Below are positions 7,608 through 14,867 of a stretch of 21,880 nt of DNA, piece after piece. Below the pieces are notes generated by a model. The model worked only from the letters and a program-made list of their open reading frames with translations, ran no database searches and was not told the origin of the DNA. Location: positions 1 through 21,880 of the IMG/VR virus record IMGVR_UViG_3300023181_000084. One strand, given 5' to 3'. Origin of the DNA: a virus. How positions within the stretch are numbered: position 1 is the stretch's first letter; each line of letters opens with the position of its first letter. Both the position numbers and the translations under genes were made by a program.

Positions 7608-7793
7608 ATGAAAAACATTATTAAAATTACAGAAGACAGGATTATGTCGCTTAAAGCGGACGTGAAAATCCTGGAAGAACGCAAAGCCAAAATAGGCGAT
7701 GATATATCTAGGGCTAACTTCGAAATTGAAGAGGTGCAAACCGAGCTTTTAGTGCTAAAAAAGGCTTTTGAATCAAAAGAACTTAATGCTTAA
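7608..7793 (+). CDS. Small coiled-coil protein
   Basis: From ATG at 7608 the product is 61 residues, almost entirely a predicted coiled coil with heptad-like hydrophobic spacing (ITEDRIMSLKADVKILEERK and onward to VQTELLVLKKAF). A longer reading from a TTG at 7590 is possible but would start inside the promoter-proximal leader. It is the first gene of the plus-strand cassette and overlaps the hydrophobic peptide gene by 8 bases, so the two are probably translated together. The function is unknown; small coiled-coil proteins of this sort can act as oligomerisation partners or inhibitors. Confidence 0.65.
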   Translation: MKNIIKITEDRIMSLKADVKILEERKAKIGDDISRANFEIEEVQTELLVLKKAFESKELNA

Positions 7794-7902
7794 ACAATTA
7801 TTCACACTTGCTTTAATCACAATCGCAGTAATCGGACTATTCATTGGCGGAATGTTAGCCATGACGGTCATCGCAATTGTGTTTTTGGCTTATACAACTT
7901 AA
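7786..7902 (+). CDS. 38-residue hydrophobic membrane peptide
   Basis: ATG at 7786, within the end of the previous gene, opens a frame to TAA at 7900-7902. Residues 5-36 (start LFTLALITIAVIGLFIGGML) are almost all hydrophobic, enough for one long or two short membrane segments with a Gly-Gly hinge. The only charged residue is Lys3. The frame fits exactly between its neighbours: it overlaps the upstream stop by 8 bases and ends 3 bases before the next ATG. It could be a holin-like, toxin-like or membrane-anchor peptide. Support is the spacing and composition. Confidence 0.6.
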   Translation: MLKQLFTLALITIAVIGLFIGGMLAMTVIAIVFLAYTT

Positions 7903-7905
7903 ATT

Positions 7906-8493
7906 ATGAAACTAGAATTAAAACACTTAGCACCTTACTTGCCATACAAATTGCGTATACAAGGTGAAAATTATGGGCAAATAGGAATATTATCTCTGTT
8001 ATCAGAAGCCAGCGTGAATATTGAGGGGAGAAATAATACTTATGGTATGTGGGCTGATATTGATGATATAAAACCTATTCTTAGGCCAATGTCTGATTTG
8101 ACAAAAGAAACTCAAATTAAAGAAGAAATATTAACACCCCTTGTTCGCTTGTTAGAATTGAAAGAAAAAAATTCATTTAGCAATGATAATCTTCTTAAAT
8201 CAATAAGTCAAGGGTATTCGGTAAAAGTTATCGAATGCTCGACTAAAGAGTATAGCGGCTTTAATGAACATAAAATCAGCTACCCAATAGAAACGAGCAA
8301 TATGGGCACGTTGGTTTACTCTTTTGGTTACTCAGAAAGGTTTAGCCGCTTTCGACAACGAGACGAAACCTATTCGAAGCCGTTAGGCGTTGGTTATCAG
8401 AAACAGCTGTTCGAACAGCTTTACGAATGGCACTTCGATTTGAATAACTTAATCCCCTCGGGATTGGCCGTCGACATTAACACATTATCATAG
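7906..8493 (+). CDS. Conserved phage accessory protein of unknown function
   Basis: A 195-residue soluble protein starting MKLELKHLAPYLPYKLRIQG, with DIDDIKPILRPMSDLTKE in the middle and FEQLYEWHFDLNNLIPSGLA near the C-terminus. These segments recur in accessory proteins of Bacteroidota phages, but I know of no assigned function. No catalytic motif, signal peptide or membrane segment is visible. It starts 3 bases after the hydrophobic peptide gene and ends 3 bases before the nuclease gene, so it belongs to the same operon. Confidence 0.8.
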   Translation: MKLELKHLAPYLPYKLRIQGENYGQIGILSLLSEASVNIEGRNNTYGMWADIDDIKPILRPMSDLTKETQIKEEILTPLVRLLELKEKNSFSNDNLLKSISQGYSVKVIECSTKEYSGFNEHKISYPIETSNMGTLVYSFGYSERFSRFRQRDETYSKPLGVGYQKQLFEQLYEWHFDLNNLIPSGLAVDINTLS

Positions 8494-8496
8494 CTT

Positions 8497-8973
8497 ATGG
8501 ACGAAGACGAACCTTTAAACGAAAAGATGTGGAATCCCCGTAAGTCGAGTAAAAAGAATAAGCACAAAAACTACTGCCCTCCGAAGAAACCAAAAAAGAA
8601 AACCCACATTCCTAGCGAAATGGAATTCCTAATTAGTATTCACCTGGAATTACTTAAGGTGAGCTACAAGACCGAACATACATTGATTGGATTGGTTTCG
8701 CCTCATTCCGGCAATTGGTTAACGTGCGACTTCTTTATTGACAAGTACCCATTGGTTATAGAGTACGACGGTATGCAGCACTTCTATCGAATGAGCAATG
8801 ACACCAGTTATGACGACTTAAACAAGCGTAGGTTGAACGATAAAGCGAAAGACTTGTATTGCATCCAAAACGGAATCACTATGCTTAGGATTAGCGTATT
8901 TGAGCGATTGAAGTACAGGGAAATTATTAACGAGTGCATTAATCGGCTGGAGAAGAAGCACAACAGCAAATAG
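8497..8973 (+). CDS. EDxHD / PD-(D/E)xK-type endonuclease
   Basis: The 158-residue protein has a very basic N-terminus (residues 14-36, about half Lys/Arg) suited to DNA binding. The core follows: Glu41 in SEMEF, Asp78 in TCDFF, then VIEYDGMQH at 87-95 (Glu89, Asp91, His95), Asp115/Lys116 in NDKAKDLYC, and GITMLRI at 126-132. This E-D-EYDGxQH-D-GI.xLRI layout is that of Vsr-like/EDxHD nucleases, which include phage homing enzymes such as I-Bth0305I, and of related restriction-type nucleases. It lies in an accessory operon upstream of the J/VWA/PurA-like genes. It may be a selfish homing enzyme or an effector; the sequence does not decide. Confidence 0.78.
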   Translation: MDEDEPLNEKMWNPRKSSKKNKHKNYCPPKKPKKKTHIPSEMEFLISIHLELLKVSYKTEHTLIGLVSPHSGNWLTCDFFIDKYPLVIEYDGMQHFYRMSNDTSYDDLNKRRLNDKAKDLYCIQNGITMLRISVFERLKYREIINECINRLEKKHNSK

Positions 8974-9010
8974 CACAAAGATGTTACATACATAGGATAA
9001 AATTTATGCA

Positions 9011-9018
9011 TATGTTTG
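9011..9018 (+). promoter_or_regulatory. -7 element for the three-gene J/VWA/PurA-like unit
   Basis: TATGTTTG matches TAnnTTTG exactly and is followed by four bases and then the ATG of the J-domain gene, the same near-leaderless layout as for several virion genes. A clear -33 TTG at 19-20 bases is absent. It suggests that the three downstream genes can be transcribed apart from the upstream nuclease genes. Confidence 0.45.
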
Positions 9019-9022
9019 GGGT

Positions 9023-9907
9023 ATGGAGGAAAAGCAAATCATAAAAAGGCTGTTGGAATCTAAAAGCGCAATGGATTTTTTCGGAAACACTCCGGAATGG
9101 AAAAAGGATTATAAAGCATACAGTTTAAAAATACATCCGGACCTGTGTAAGGAACAGAATTGTGCAGAGGCGTTTACCAGGCTGAACCGATATAAAGATG
9201 AACTGGAAAAAGGCTTGAAGCACGAAGATGATGCGGGATCGGTGACTTATAATTTTAAATCAGTCACGATAAAAGGGGATGTTGATTTTTTGAAAAAGTC
9301 GTTGACAAACTATAATAAACTAATGTCTCTGAGTGATTCAGCTTCTATAGCTTTCAAAAGATATCTTCCTGTATCCGGAAGAATGACTGATGATGGAGAA
9401 TTGAGGTTTGATTTAGAATTCCGTTCAGTTCCGTTATCTTATTTAGGAGATACGGAACAGCTGCATGTCAACTGGATTCTGAGCAGGATGTTTGAGTTTT
9501 CCGCATGGCTGACTCAAGTTGGATTTTCTCATGCCGGAATTACACCTGATTCCATATATATATGTCCTGAAAACCACGGCATGGTGTGCATTTCTTTTTA
9601 CCACCTTACAGAAATAGGGTCAAAACTGATGACCGTATCCGGCAAGCATCAGAACTTGTATCCAAGTTATATATTCAATGATAAAGTCGCTGTTGAATCA
9701 CTAGATTTAGAACTTTCAAAAAGAACAGCAATCTACCTGCTTGGTGACAAATCAGGAACGGGTACAAGTCTTAAAAAGACACACAATGAAGATGTCATTG
9801 ATTTTCTTCAAAAGAAGTCAAAGGACGCTTTCGAAACTTACAACGAATACAGGACGCTTTTAAAAAACAATTTCGACACAAAACAATTTCACAAATTAAC
9901 AATTTAA
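9023..9907 (+). CDS. J-domain protein fused to a degenerate kinase-like domain
   Basis: A 294-residue protein. Residues about 15-62 form a J-like domain with the diagnostic His-Pro-Asp at 38-40 (YSLKIHPDLC) followed by a helix with FTRLNRYKDEL, so it may recruit DnaK/Hsp70. From about 75 onward a protein-kinase-like layout is suggested: HAGITPDSIYI at 170-180 sits where HRDxKPxNIxI would be, and VCISFYHL at 188-195 sits where the DFG strand would be. Both catalytic Asp residues are missing, as is an obvious Gly-rich loop, so it would be a pseudokinase. It has no membrane segment. The VWA gene follows after 4 bases. The J-domain call is good; the kinase relation is inferred from residue pattern. 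Confidence 0.75.
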   Translation: MEEKQIIKRLLESKSAMDFFGNTPEWKKDYKAYSLKIHPDLCKEQNCAEAFTRLNRYKDELEKGLKHEDDAGSVTYNFKSVTIKGDVDFLKKSLTNYNKLMSLSDSASIAFKRYLPVSGRMTDDGELRFDLEFRSVPLSYLGDTEQLHVNWILSRMFEFSAWLTQVGFSHAGITPDSIYICPENHGMVCISFYHLTEIGSKLMTVSGKHQNLYPSYIFNDKVAVESLDLELSKRTAIYLLGDKSGTGTSLKKTHNEDVIDFLQKKSKDAFETYNEYRTLLKNNFDTKQFHKLTI

Positions 9908-9911
9908 AAAA

Positions 9912-10835
9912 ATGGGTAATTCAACATGGTCAAACGACGCTTATCAGAACTTAAGTGCGTCTTACAAAACAAAATCTACAGATCAGATTTTCAAAAACAA
10001 CACAAGTAAGCAAGCACAATCGGACATGCTTCCGAGTGGCGTAAAATTCAGGGAATCGAGAGACAGCGATGCTCATCCCAATACGATAGCTGTTGAAGTG
10101 TTTTTGGATGTTACGGGTAGCATGGGAAGAATACCCGAAGTAATGGTGCGTGAAAAATTAGGAAAACTGATGGAAACGCTAATAAGTCACGATGTAAAAG
10201 ACGCACAGGTATTGTTCGGTGCGATTGGTGACCATGTGACAGACAGTTTTCCTTTACAGATCAGTCAATTTGAGTCAGGTACAGATGAACTGAACAAATG
10301 GTTGACATCGGTATACCTTGAAGGTGCAGGCGGTGGACAGGCGAGAGAGTCTTATTTGTTAGCGTGGCTGTTTGCTGCAAGACACACAAGCATCGATTGC
10401 TTTGAAAAGCGTGGTCAAAAAGGCATTTTATTCACTATCGGCGATGAAGCCTCATGGGATAACGTAACCGGACAACGCCTCAAGGACTTGATGGGGTATT
10501 CTGCTTCGGAAGGCATTAACGATAAGGACATCTTGTCCGAAGTTCAACGCACACATCACGTTTTTCACATACATGTGAATGAGGGAAACTATAAAGACTC
10601 CCCTTCAATTTTATCTTACTGGAAAGATTTGGTGGGAGAAAGGCTGATTGTATTAGAAGATCACACGACTATCGCAGAAGTTATTGCTTCGACCGTCGCT
10701 GTAATTCATGGGTTAGACTTGGATACCGTATTGAAATCGTTCGATGCCTCAACGGCATCTACCGTTCGCAATGCGTTAGTTAAAGTCAATACTTCTGTGG
10801 CAAATAGTGGGGGCAAAAACATCATTGAACTATAG
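9912..10835 (+). CDS. VWA-domain protein with intact MIDAS motif
   Basis: The 307-residue protein has a Ser/Thr/Gln-rich N-terminus (about 1-45) and then a von Willebrand factor A fold. The strand AVEVFLDVTGSMG at 60-72 gives the metal-site D66-x-T68-x-S70. GAIGDHVTD lies at 103-111, EGAGGGQARESY at 137-148 and FTIGDE at 174-179, the last probably supplying a further metal-site Asp. It is cytoplasmic by appearance, with no signal or membrane segment. VWA proteins of this type often work with kinase-like or ATPase partners in bacterial stress and conflict loci such as TerY-containing units. Here the partners are a J/pseudokinase upstream (4 bases) and a PurA-like enzyme downstream (2 bases). 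Confidence 0.88.
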   Translation: MGNSTWSNDAYQNLSASYKTKSTDQIFKNNTSKQAQSDMLPSGVKFRESRDSDAHPNTIAVEVFLDVTGSMGRIPEVMVREKLGKLMETLISHDVKDAQVLFGAIGDHVTDSFPLQISQFESGTDELNKWLTSVYLEGAGGGQARESYLLAWLFAARHTSIDCFEKRGQKGILFTIGDEASWDNVTGQRLKDLMGYSASEGINDKDILSEVQRTHHVFHIHVNEGNYKDSPSILSYWKDLVGERLIVLEDHTTIAEVIASTVAVIHGLDLDTVLKSFDASTASTVRNALVKVNTSVANSGGKNIIEL

Positions 10836-10837
10836 CT

Positions 10838-11914
10838 ATGGAAATACCTAAAATTGTATTGGGTAGTTTGTATGGGGATGAGGGAAAGGGGAAGGCAACT
10901 TCCCTTCTTTGTTCTCAGCTATACCAACCTTTGGTCGTTAGATTTAACGGAGGTCACCAAGCCGGGCACACGGTAAAAGTGGGCGACAAAAAACATGTTT
11001 TTTCAAATTATGGTTCCGGTAGCTTGCAGGGCGCCCCGACTTTATGGAGTCACTTTTGCACTTTTAATCCGTCTGATGTAATTGTAGAATGCCGTGCATT
11101 AAATTCTCCGTATTTATTTGTGCATGGATTATGTCCGGTGACTACGCCTTACGATATCCTTGCCAATAGAATAACAGAAGCCTCACAACGCCACGGTTCT
11201 GTAGGGTTAGGATTTGGCAAGACAATAGAGCGTCAAGAAAGATACTTTAAGCTATTTGTTCAGGATTTGCCATTCGAATCAATTGTCAGGGAAAAGCTAA
11301 GAAATATTGCTAATTATTATGGTGACTTTAAAATTGATATTGAACCCTTTTTAATGCATATACGGGAGGCTTTGAACATTATCGATATAGTTCACGACTA
11401 CAAGATGTTAAATGATAACAACGTTGTACTTGAAGGCGCACAAGGAATTCTGTTGGATCAGGACTTTGGTTTCTTTCCTAATGTAACACGCAGCAATACC
11501 ACTTCTAAAAACGCATTATCCTTGGTTCCGGTAGCAGATATATTTTATACCACCCGTACCTATCAGACCAGGCACGGCAATGGCTTTATGACCAACGAGG
11601 GATTGCCGTTGGAATTAATCAACAACGAAAATGAAACGAATACTTTTTGCCTGTGGCAGGGAAATTTCAGAACATCAATACTAGATGTGGACTTGTTGAA
11701 TTATGCATTGACTTGTGACCGTAATTTTTCTAACGATTGCTCAAAGAATCTTGTGATTAGCTGCGTGGATCAAACGGGGTACGACTTCGATGTCACCGTT
11801 AAGGGCATCAAGCAAAGGATAAACTTGTCCGATTTACCTAAGATGCTGGATTGCAAGTTTGACAAAATATATTTCAGTAAGGGAGAGTCCTATGAAGATA
11901 TTGAATTGATGTAA
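10838..11914 (+). CDS. Divergent adenylosuccinate synthetase-like enzyme
   Basis: A 358-residue member of the PurA superfamily, whose classic members join Asp to IMP using GTP. Visible motifs are LYGDEGKGKA at 11-20 (Asp14 in place of the catalytic Asp), FNGGHQAGHT at 36-45 (His44 as catalytic His), a G-x-G-x-G segment GLGFGKTIERQERYF at 123-137, VLEGAQGILLDQDFG at 197-211, NVTRSNTT at 215-222, and TTRTYQTRHGNGF at 238-250. Bacterial PurA is about 430 residues; the shorter length is closer to archaeal PurA and phage PurZ. Of the usual Arg-rich loop, only WQGNFRTSILD remains, and the guanine-binding K-x-D appears as SCVD, so substrate or nucleotide choice may differ. It is the last gene before a strong terminator. 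The family is clear; the reaction is not. Confidence 0.88.
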   Translation: MEIPKIVLGSLYGDEGKGKATSLLCSQLYQPLVVRFNGGHQAGHTVKVGDKKHVFSNYGSGSLQGAPTLWSHFCTFNPSDVIVECRALNSPYLFVHGLCPVTTPYDILANRITEASQRHGSVGLGFGKTIERQERYFKLFVQDLPFESIVREKLRNIANYYGDFKIDIEPFLMHIREALNIIDIVHDYKMLNDNNVVLEGAQGILLDQDFGFFPNVTRSNTTSKNALSLVPVADIFYTTRTYQTRHGNGFMTNEGLPLELINNENETNTFCLWQGNFRTSILDVDLLNYALTCDRNFSNDCSKNLVISCVDQTGYDFDVTVKGIKQRINLSDLPKMLDCKFDKIYFSKGESYEDIELM

Positions 11915-11920
11915 AACACA

Positions 11921-11954
11921 AAAAGCCTCACCATTAATTTAGTGAGGCTTTTTT
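11921..11954. terminator. Bidirectional intrinsic terminator
   Basis: AAAAGCCTCAC (11921-11931) pairs perfectly with GTGAGGCTTTT (11942-11952), followed by further T. The flanking A and T runs make it work on both strands: it ends the plus-strand PurA-like operon (stop at 11914) and the minus-strand capsid operon (stop at 11968). Confidence 0.9.
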
Positions 11955-11967
11955 ATGGGTATAACTA

Positions 11968-13245
11968 CTAAGCGGTAGCTGTACTTAATTTCAAGAACGA
12001 TTCAGGAACACGAATTGCCAAGGCAACACGACCTTCAAGACGGATAGTCACAATGTTTTTAGTGAAGTTGTCTTTGTTTTCGGTTGAATAAGCGATGTTC
12101 ATTGCTTTACGTTGGTGAATTGAAGCACCACGGGCAAAATCACCTACTAAACCTTCCATGCCAACAAACACGTTAGACCAGTAGATAGGCACGCCACCGA
12201 TATACAACACGCCATTATCACCCATGGTGATAGGATAATTGTACTCGCCTGAACCCGAAGCTTTATTAATCCATAATTCCATGTAGAATAATGGCGAAAC
12301 AAAAGCCGCAGAAGTCGCACGTTTTCTGACACGAATTTCAGTAATGGCGGCCATTAACTTATCCCAATCATTCGAAGCTACGGTAACAGAACCGTAAGGT
12401 AATGTTTGTGTTCCTGCCTGAGTCCACAAGCCTAGGATGTTAATTCCTGTGCCAGAACCTTTGAAGAACATAAAGTCTTCTGCATCAAGGTATGCTTTAG
12501 GTAATTCGTAAGCAATCCATGCACGGAAACCAGCAACGTCATCCATGATTTCGTCCGGTACGTCTAACCAACCGGCAATCTTACGAACTGGCGCTTCTCT
12601 TAAAACAGAAGTGTAAGCCAATTCAGGTTTCTCAACACCCATTGCTACAGTAGCAAAACCAGCCGTTGCATTGGTCGTAGTGAACTGAACGAATTTAATT
12701 ACATCCGCAATTGTAGGGAACACAGGGATAGCATTCCTTGCGTGAATATCATCATGACCCGGGCCGACAATTGGCAAAAACTCAGGAGCAACAGAACCGG
12801 CAGGAACAGTGATTACGGCTTTCAAAGATTCAGCATCCACATCGAAATTCAATGCTTCTTTCTGTCCTTTGAAGAACATTTTAATCATGTTTTCACCTTC
12901 TTCGGTAGAAAGTTTTTCAACAATACTTTCAGAGAAACCTTTGATACGATTGCCGATGTCAGCAATTTTATTGCGTTTCAAAGCCGCTTCCATTTCTTCA
13001 AGCTTTACGCCATGCTCTTTGGAAAGTGCTTCTAAAGCAGTCTGATTGTCCTTTTTAAGACTATCAATCAAATCTTTGTTTTCTTTTTGAAGATCTGCTT
13101 TCATAGCCTCAACAGCTTCTTTTGCAGATTTATCAGCACGTTCTTGAATCAATTCGGCTTCGTGAGCTGCTTTTTCATCAAGGTACTTTTCTTTTTGATA
13201 CTCGGACAGAGCCTCAAATTCCGCAGGTGTCTTTTTTACAAACAT
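11968..13245 (-). CDS. Major capsid protein, HK97 fold, with N-terminal scaffold region
   Basis: A 425-residue protein. Residues about 15-115 are highly charged and coiled-coil (KEAVEAMKADLQKENKDL), the delta/scaffold region usually removed by the prohead protease. The HK97-fold capsid domain follows from about 140 (PAGSVAPEFLPIVGPGHDDI). It includes the phage capsid signature region VMDD-like PDEIMDDVAGFRAWI, KAYLDAEDFMFFKGSGTG, MGDNGVLYIGGVPIYWSN and the C-terminal VTIRLEGRVALAIRVPESF. It lies 11 bases after the protease gene, as usual. It forms the capsid shell. Confidence 0.95.
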   Translation of the reverse strand: MFVKKTPAEFEALSEYQKEKYLDEKAAHEAELIQERADKSAKEAVEAMKADLQKENKDLIDSLKKDNQTALEALSKEHGVKLEEMEAALKRNKIADIGNRIKGFSESIVEKLSTEEGENMIKMFFKGQKEALNFDVDAESLKAVITVPAGSVAPEFLPIVGPGHDDIHARNAIPVFPTIADVIKFVQFTTTNATAGFATVAMGVEKPELAYTSVLREAPVRKIAGWLDVPDEIMDDVAGFRAWIAYELPKAYLDAEDFMFFKGSGTGINILGLWTQAGTQTLPYGSVTVASNDWDKLMAAITEIRVRKRATSAAFVSPLFYMELWINKASGSGEYNYPITMGDNGVLYIGGVPIYWSNVFVGMEGLVGDFARGASIHQRKAMNIAYSTENKDNFTKNIVTIRLEGRVALAIRVPESFLKLSTATA

Positions 13246-13256
13246 CTTTTTGATTT

Positions 13257-14075
13257 TTAAATTAATAATAAACTTGATTTCAGTTTTTGACTGCTCTGTA
13301 GCGGGTCAATATTTTTCTGTTCGTCTTCGCTGATACTGATTACGCCTGTAGCCGGATTGCTTCCTGCAATAACCAATGAGCTTTCACGAACATTCGTAGC
13401 TTTTTTAACGATGAAAAAGTACGGGATATAGTCAAAGTCTGCACTATTGGCAATCTTTGGAAAATAAGCGTCGTACAGTGTTTTTAAATCTTTGTAGTCC
13501 GGATCATTGCTGTCTAAAGCAAACTCAATATCATCGTACATCATCCTCACAGACGCTTCGATATCATCACCAGATTCTAACCAGTCTTTAGCAACTGCAT
13601 TAATCACCGCGTCCTTTCTGAACTTGTAGATCAATGCCTGTGTATCGCCTCCATAGTTTTTCCCAACCGAAGCAAAAGGAATGGCAGCAACGAACTGCTC
13701 AATGTAAGCTTTCTTTACTACCGTATTCAGCATCGACAGGCTATGGTCTAAAACGAGGTAGTTTTTACCTTGCTCGGTAACCACGCTATCATTCCAGCAA
13801 TTATCGTCATGCAAATCACCATGAGAATCCAACACCAAGCAGGTATTAACCGCAATGTAGTAATGTTCGTCGTCCACTTCAAAGGAAACCTTTCCGGTAA
13901 TCCCTTTGATTTTGGTTGCATCCAACTTGTGCAACGAAACCCCAACGCCTTTATTCCGAGATTCATAAACCTGTTCTTTTTTCAAACGCAGAATTTCCGG
14001 CAGATTCGCTTTGATTGCCTTGAACATTTGTTGCTTGTTATCGAAAGATTTATTTAACTCTTTGCAGAATATCAT
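13257..14075 (-). CDS. Prohead (capsid maturation) protease, HK97-like
   Basis: A 272-residue protein. His111 in LVLDHSLSM and Ser233 in ESSLVIAGSNPATG fit the His and Ser of HK97-type prohead proteases, where the Ser lies in an E-x-S-L-V segment followed by N-P/A. The central part (VSFEVDDEHYYIAVNTCLVL, then DSHGDLHDD) is compatible with the protease beta core. It is placed directly before the capsid gene and should cleave the scaffold region of that protein. The start ATG abuts the TAG of the 43-residue frame (TAGATG), suggesting coupled translation. Confidence 0.82.
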   Translation of the reverse strand: MIFCKELNKSFDNKQQMFKAIKANLPEILRLKKEQVYESRNKGVGVSLHKLDATKIKGITGKVSFEVDDEHYYIAVNTCLVLDSHGDLHDDNCWNDSVVTEQGKNYLVLDHSLSMLNTVVKKAYIEQFVAAIPFASVGKNYGGDTQALIYKFRKDAVINAVAKDWLESGDDIEASVRMMYDDIEFALDSNDPDYKDLKTLYDAYFPKIANSADFDYIPYFFIVKKATNVRESSLVIAGSNPATGVISISEDEQKNIDPLQSSQKLKSSLLLI

Positions 14076-14207
14076 CTATTTACAGATTGGCTTATTTACG
14101 TGTTCTTGTTTTTGCTTGATAGCTTCTTGAGCTTCTTTAGGCATCGGTCTGTCTTTCAACCTTTCGATTGTCTTTTCTGCCTCTGTTTTTTCCTTTGTCT
14201 GCTTCAT
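14076..14207 (-). CDS. Small charged protein ahead of the protease
   Basis: ATG at 14205-14207 opens a frame of 43 residues, MKQTKEKTEAEKTIERLKDR and onward to NKPICK, ending in TAG immediately before the protease ATG. It is very hydrophilic and helical, with no membrane segment. Its placement as first gene of the protease-capsid unit and the exact TAG-ATG junction support that it is translated. Function unknown. A weak -7 sequence (TATTTTCG) lies 6 bases before its ATG. Confidence 0.55.
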   Translation of the reverse strand: MKQTKEKTEAEKTIERLKDRPMPKEAQEAIKQKQEHVNKPICK

Positions 14208-14248
14208 CGTGTACGAAAATACGGAATTGTAAAATAACTGTTACATGA

Positions 14249-14280
14249 TTTGGTAGCACGACACGGATTACATACCTTTG
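14249..14280 (+). promoter_or_regulatory. Promoter of the 14287-15484 accessory cassette
   Basis: TTTG (14249-14252), 20 bases, then TACCTTTG (14273-14280): an exact match to the Bacteroidota consensus. The ATG at 14287 follows after 6 bases, so the transcript should be leaderless or nearly so. Confidence 0.78.
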
Positions 14281-14286
14281 ATAACA

Positions 14287-14475
14287 ATGACAACAGACGA
14301 AGTTTTTACATTAATAACATCCGAACCAAAGTGGTACGGTGGTAAGATGACGAGGCAATTAGCTTCAAGAATAGTCAAGCGACACAAGGCTGGACACTAC
14401 AATAATTACAAGTGGTTTTTTGAAAAATTTGGTTACACAATTATGCAAAAAGAATTATGGACGCACGAGAAATAA
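14287..14475 (+). CDS. Small basic protein of unknown function
   Basis: From ATG at 14287 the product is 62 residues (MTTDEVFTLITSEPKWYGGK). A reading from a TTG at 14278 would begin inside the promoter's -7 element, so I reject it. Its helical, basic middle (TRQLASRIVKRHKAGHYNNY) suggests a small nucleic-acid-binding protein, but no family is recognised. It overlaps the next gene by 19 bases. Confidence 0.68.
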   Translation: MTTDEVFTLITSEPKWYGGKMTRQLASRIVKRHKAGHYNNYKWFFEKFGYTIMQKELWTHEK

Positions 14476-14864
14476 GAATTGGTAATTTAGTCATGGCTTC
14501 CGTCTTTGGAGGAAAAGGTGAATCGGTGTGGGTGCATTTAGAAGGAGAAGTTCACACCGCCGGAAAAGATGTAATCAAACTCGGCGATGGAGTTACCTTT
14601 CCAATAGAATCATTAAGCGCCATCCCTTTAACCGAAGAATGGCTGCTGAAGTTAGGGTTCACTTGTTCTTCTTCTGGGAAGTTTAAAGAAATAAAGCTTA
14701 ATACGAATTCATCATTGTTTAAGATGAAAGAAGATGATTATATAACTATGGAAATCGGAGGCGATATGCCAGATGAAACGGAATTAAAGCATATTAAACA
14801 CGTCCACCAACTTCAAAATTTATACTTCGCACTTTGCGGAGAAGAACTAACCGTAAAATCATAA
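14457..14864 (+). CDS. Conserved phage accessory protein of unknown function
   Basis: A 135-residue protein: MDAREIRIGNLVMASVFGGK, then LSAIPLTEEWLLKLGF in the middle and HVHQLQNLYFALCGEEL at the C-terminus. These segments are typical of a family that is widespread in Bacteroidota prophages and has no assigned function. No catalytic motif is visible. It overlaps the upstream gene by 19 bases and is followed after 3 bases by a membrane-protein gene, all within the 14287-15484 operon. Confidence 0.82.
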   Translation: MDAREIRIGNLVMASVFGGKGESVWVHLEGEVHTAGKDVIKLGDGVTFPIESLSAIPLTEEWLLKLGFTCSSSGKFKEIKLNTNSSLFKMKEDDYITMEIGGDMPDETELKHIKHVHQLQNLYFALCGEELTVKS

Positions 14865-14867
14865 CAT

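Noticed and set aside
10838-11914. PurZ for a genome containing 2-aminoadenine
   Set aside because: The catalytic Asp that PurZ lacks is present, and no DatZ, MazZ or Z-type DNA polymerase is seen in the window, although these could lie outside it.
12742-14057. Plus-strand open frames opposite the capsid and protease genes
   Set aside because: They are antisense shadows of two well-supported genes, with no promoter or spacing of their own.
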